Below are positions 6,047-7,872 of a stretch of DNA of 7,872 bases, in pieces. Position 1 is the stretch's first letter, and each line of letters starts with the position of its first letter. Origin of the DNA: Schleiferiaceae bacterium (GTDB lineage Bacteria > Bacteroidota > Bacteroidia > Flavobacteriales > Schleiferiaceae); NCBI GenBank assembly GCA_022424815.1, contig JAKMGS010000028.1:8723-16594 (forward strand). The letters are read 5' to 3'. A program made the translations under genes and the position numbers. Below the pieces are notes generated by a model that saw only the letters and a list, made by a program, of their open reading frames with translations, did no database searches and was not told the origin of the DNA.

Positions 6047-6727
6047 TTACGCTCGTGTAACGAGGCCGTGCTCGACGGCAAATCTGACCAAACCAGCCGT
6101 ATTCACCATACCCAATTTGTTGAGGATGTTTTGGCGGTGATTATCAATGGTTCGTTTTGAAAGGAAGAGTTTCTTGGCGATTTGATCATTGGTTAATTGG
6201 TCACAGATCATTCCAACAATTTCTTTTTCGCGCTTGCTGAGCTTTGCCACACCTGGGTGCTCTTTACCAATGTTTAGAAGGTTTTTACCCAAAATGCATT
6301 TCTCAATCAACGCATTGGCTAAGTGCTCGGTGAAGAACAAGCCTCCCTTGGCAATAGTGGCGATGGCGTGTACCAATGATTTGGCATCAATAGTCTTTAG
6401 CACATAACCGCGCGCCCCTGCTTTGAGCATTTCTTGCGCATTTTCAGCACTGTTCGCACTGGACAGTGTAAGCACACGTAGTTGCGGGTAGTCTGAAAGA
6501 ATTTGACGGCACAAGGTCGCTCCGTCGATCTCGCTGAGTTCGTAATCAATGATGATGAGATCGTAATCGTCGGCGCGAAGCATATACTTCGCCTCGGCAC
6601 TGGTGTTGGCCTCGGTAATGCTGAAGTTAATGTCCGTAAAATCCCCTTTCTCCAACATGGTTTTGATGCCATTTCGGACAATGGGTTGATCGTCGATGAT
6701 GAGAATCCGAATATAGGATGGATCCAT
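6047..6727 (-). CDS. NarL/LuxR-family response regulator
   Basis: A 226-residue two-component response regulator. The receiver domain (about 6-125) has the acidic pair Asp12-Asp13, the phosphoacceptor Asp61 (LIIIDYEL), Ser89 or Ser90 at the switch position (LTLSS) and Lys111 (GYVLKTI), so all phosphorylation residues are present. The C-terminal LuxR-type helix-turn-helix spans about 163-222 (LSKREKEIVGMI at 163-174, then QIAKKLFLSKRTIDNHRQNI, then LGMVNTAGLVRFAVEHG). It should bind DNA as a dimer when phosphorylated by a histidine kinase. No kinase lies in the window, so it is an orphan here, and its signal and targets are unknown. The ATG at 6725-6727 places the first receiver strand (IRILIIDD) at the normal distance. 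It is convergent with the T9SS gene and divergent from rimP; nothing in the sequence ties it to sugar use. Confidence 0.95.
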   Translation of the reverse strand: MDPSYIRILIIDDQPIVRNGIKTMLEKGDFTDINFSITEANTSAEAKYMLRADDYDLIIIDYELSEIDGATLCRQILSDYPQLRVLTLSSANSAENAQEMLKAGARGYVLKTIDAKSLVHAIATIAKGGLFFTEHLANALIEKCILGKNLLNIGKEHPGVAKLSKREKEIVGMICDQLTNDQIAKKLFLSKRTIDNHRQNILNKLGMVNTAGLVRFAVEHGLVTRA

Positions 6728-6754
6728 GGTGTTGTGTGTAAGCGTGAGCGAAAG

Positions 6755-6771
6755 ATACTAATTCCTAGTAT
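6755..6771. promoter_or_regulatory. Inverted repeat ATACTA-N5-TAGTAT upstream of the response regulator
   Basis: A perfect 6-bp inverted repeat (6755-6760 and 6766-6771, spacer ATTCC) begins 28 bases upstream of the response regulator start codon. On the minus strand it overlaps TATCTTTC, one base off the TANNTTTG consensus, so it could be an operator at the promoter, possibly autoregulatory. The repeat is AT-rich and short, so chance is a real alternative. Confidence 0.35.
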
Positions 6772-6848
6772 TTTAAAGCTATGGCCCCCAATTTTCTCAA
6801 AACCTCCCTTTCTTGACCTATTTCGTGGTTATACCTTATTAACAGGGG

Positions 6849-6876
6849 TTGTTAATTAAATTATTGCCTATATTTG
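6849..6876 (+). promoter_or_regulatory. Promoter of the rimP-nusA operon
   Basis: TATATTTG (6869-6876) is an exact match to the Bacteroidota -7 consensus TANNTTTG. A TTG -33 element lies at 6849-6851 with a 17-base gap, at the short end of the range used in flavobacteria. The predicted transcript starts near 6881-6884, leaving a leader of about 55 nt before the rimP ATG. Confidence 0.65.
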
Positions 6877-6898
6877 CAGAAACTTTTTGGACTGCAAA
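6873..6898. promoter_or_regulatory. Inverted repeat TTTGCAG-N12-CTGCAAA over the rimP promoter and transcript start
   Basis: A perfect 7-bp inverted repeat (6873-6879 and 6892-6898) has its left arm inside the -7 element and its right arm overlapping the foot of the downstream hairpin. It could be an operator that blocks RNA polymerase. An RNA role is less likely because the left arm would be mostly upstream of the transcript start. Confidence 0.4.
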
Positions 6899-6923
6899 AG
6901 GGGGGCTTCGGGCCCCTCTTTTA
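6896..6923 (+). terminator. Terminator-like hairpin in the rimP-nusA leader (candidate attenuator)
   Basis: An 11-bp stem (6896-6906 with 6912-6922, one G-T pair at 6901/6917) closes a TTCGG loop, and the 3' arm ends in TTTT (6919-6922) followed by ATT. It looks like an intrinsic terminator but lies between the predicted rimP promoter and the rimP start codon, with no plus-strand gene ahead of it to terminate. The simplest reading is premature termination control of the operon. A weak competing pairing, CTTTT 6883-6887 with AAAAG 6896-6900, could open the base of the stem. Confidence 0.65.
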
Positions 6924-6936
6924 TTGAATACCACTC

Positions 6937-7377
6937 ATGGATCAGCACAAAATTGAAGAAATCGCACTTGCGGCCACAGAAGCAAACGACGCCTTTTTGG
7001 TCGAGGTTGAGCTTAAGCCCAATAATGTGATTGTAGTGTATGCCGATGCCGACACAGGGTTGTCGATCGATCAGATCAAAATGATCAATCGCAAGATTGA
7101 AGCGGAATTGGACCGAGATTTGGAAGATTTCAATCTAACCGTGAGTAGCCCTGATTTGAACAAGCCGCTCAAGATTTGGCGCCAGTACAAAAAGAATGTG
7201 GGACGCACATTGAAGGTGAAATTCCAGGACCGTCAAGCCGAAGGAGATTTGGTAGAGGTAAGTGAGGAGGACATCACGTTGAGCATCCCAGGAAAAAAGA
7301 AAAAAGATCCTGCCACAGCTTTGACAATCGCTTTTGCGGACATCACTGAAGCTAAGGTGGGGATCAAGTTTAAATAG
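6937..7377 (+). CDS. rimP: Ribosome maturation factor RimP
   Basis: This 146-residue cytoplasmic protein is needed for assembly of the small ribosomal subunit. The N-terminal alpha/beta domain (about 1-80) ends with VSSPDLNKPL (69-78), matching the family hallmark VSSPG-x-x-RPL with Asp in place of Gly and Lys in place of Arg. The C-terminal SH3-like domain follows (about 87-146, NVGRTLKVKF to the end) with a basic GKKKK insert at 119-123. Length is normal (about 150). The next gene is nusA, 24 bases downstream, the usual rimP-nusA order in bacteria. The ATG at 6937 is the only start that keeps the N-terminal helix. Expression is probably set by the promoter and leader hairpin directly upstream. 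Confidence 0.95.
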   Translation: MDQHKIEEIALAATEANDAFLVEVELKPNNVIVVYADADTGLSIDQIKMINRKIEAELDRDLEDFNLTVSSPDLNKPLKIWRQYKKNVGRTLKVKFQDRQAEGDLVEVSEEDITLSIPGKKKKDPATALTIAFADITEAKVGIKFK

Positions 7378-7401
7378 ACCTTATTATTATTAGGATATAC
7401 A

Positions 7402-7872
7402 ATGGAAAACCAGGCGATTATTGAAAGCTTCCTCGCGTTTAAAGAGGAGAAAAATATCGACAGAGTAACGTTGATGGCCTTTATCGAAGAGGCCTTCCGT
7501 AACCAACTTCGCAAGAAGTACGAGACCGATGAGAATTTTGACGTCATTGTAAACCCGGATAAAGGGGATTTAGAGATTTGGCGCAACCGTACCGTTGTTG
7601 AAGATGGTGAGGTAGAAGACGAGAACATGGAAATTGAACTCAGCGCTGCCTTGAAAATCGAGCCGGATTACGAAGTAGGTGAGGAAGTTTCTGAAGAAGT
7701 GAAGTTGATCGACCTAGGCCGTCGTTTCATCTTGGCCTTCCGCCAAAACTTGGTGAGCCGCATTCAGGAGCACGATAGCTCTGAACTGTTCAAGCGCTAC
7801 AAAGATTTGGAAGGCGAAATCATCACAGGTGAAGTACACCACGTACGTCACCGCGAGGTAATCGTATATGAT
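7402..7872 (+). CDS. nusA: Transcription termination/antitermination factor NusA (5' part, cut by window end)
   Basis: The frame from ATG 7402 is open to the last base, giving the first 157 residues. NusA binds RNA polymerase and nascent RNA and affects pausing, intrinsic termination and antitermination. The visible part is the RNA polymerase-binding N-terminal domain (about 1-130: an N-terminal helix with RVTLMAFIEEAFRNQLRKKY at 21-40, a beta region DVIVNPDKGDLEIWRNRTVV, and the conserved helix LGRRFILAFRQNLVSRIQ at 105-122). It is followed by the start of the S1 domain (from about 137, GEIITGEVHHVRHREVIVYD). Full-length proteins of this family in Bacteroidota are around 410 residues, so roughly 60% lies beyond the window. 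It is in an operon with rimP (24-bp gap, AT-rich, no obvious Shine-Dalgarno). Position 157 is the window edge, not a real truncation. Confidence 0.95.
   Translation, partial: MENQAIIESFLAFKEEKNIDRVTLMAFIEEAFRNQLRKKYETDENFDVIVNPDKGDLEIWRNRTVVEDGEVEDENMEIELSAALKIEPDYEVGEEVSEEVKLIDLGRRFILAFRQNLVSRIQEHDSSELFKRYKDLEGEIITGEVHHVRHREVIVYD

Larger units (their letters stand above)
6728..6936. other. 209-bp divergent intergenic region between response regulator and rimP
   Basis: No gene is seen in this stretch. It holds the AT-rich inverted repeat near the response regulator, a stretch of unassigned sequence at about 6775-6848, and on the right the rimP promoter, an inverted repeat over its -7 element and a terminator-like hairpin, each described separately. 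Confidence 0.7.

Noticed and set aside
6503..6859. A 118-codon plus-strand open frame overlapping the response regulator and its upstream region
   Set aside because: Most of it is antisense to the receiver domain; the part that leaves the gene runs through AT-rich intergenic DNA and shows no domain.
1..7872. CRISPR arrays, tRNA/rRNA genes, insertion sequences, phage or toxin-antitoxin genes
   Set aside because: I saw no regularly spaced repeats, no cloverleaf-like sequence, no transposase or integrase motifs, and no small gene pairs; nearly all the DNA is covered by the listed genes.

Overview
The window looks like chromosomal DNA from a member of the Bacteroidota, most likely a flavobacterial lineage of intermediate GC content. 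The support is: a type IX secretion (T9SS) type A sorting domain, a SusA-like neopullulanase/cyclomaltodextrinase, TANNTTTG-type -7 promoter elements, starts without clear Shine-Dalgarno sequences, and the rimP-nusA gene pair. The genus cannot be named from this alone.

Layout. Positions 1-122 hold the 3' end of an unrecognised gene (+), followed by a strong intrinsic terminator. An MFS/GPH-type sugar transporter (195-1586, +) follows and converges on a minus-strand pair, with a bidirectional terminator (1594-1621) between them. The pair is a secreted GH13 amylase (2476-4224) followed, after a single base, by a cupin/AraC regulator (1626-2474, GTG start). Divergent from the amylase, across a 122-bp intergenic region, is a secreted protein with four tandem carbohydrate-binding-like beta-sandwich domains and a T9SS C-terminal signal (4347-5972, +). 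It ends at a very stable terminator shared with a convergent NarL/LuxR response regulator (6047-6727, -). The right edge is the start of a housekeeping operon, rimP (6937-7377) and nusA (7402 onward, cut by the window end), with a promoter and a terminator-like hairpin in its leader.

How the genes fit together (inference). Positions 195-5972 read as part of an alpha-glucan (maltodextrin/starch) utilisation locus. The T9SS protein could bind glucan outside the cell, the SusA-like enzyme would cut oligosaccharides in the periplasm or at a membrane surface, and the MFS symporter would take up the resulting sugars. The AraC-type protein, translated in the amylase operon, is a plausible sensor-regulator. 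The response regulator and rimP-nusA look functionally separate.

I did not find an obviously new multi-gene system. The points most worth a second look are the possible transcription attenuator in front of rimP-nusA, the one-base amylase/regulator junction, the terminator that leaves almost no room for a promoter before the transporter, and the non-catalytic four-domain secreted protein with its patterned cysteines and distinct codon choice. No intergenic stretch exceeds 300 bases; the longest, 6728-6936, is described below.
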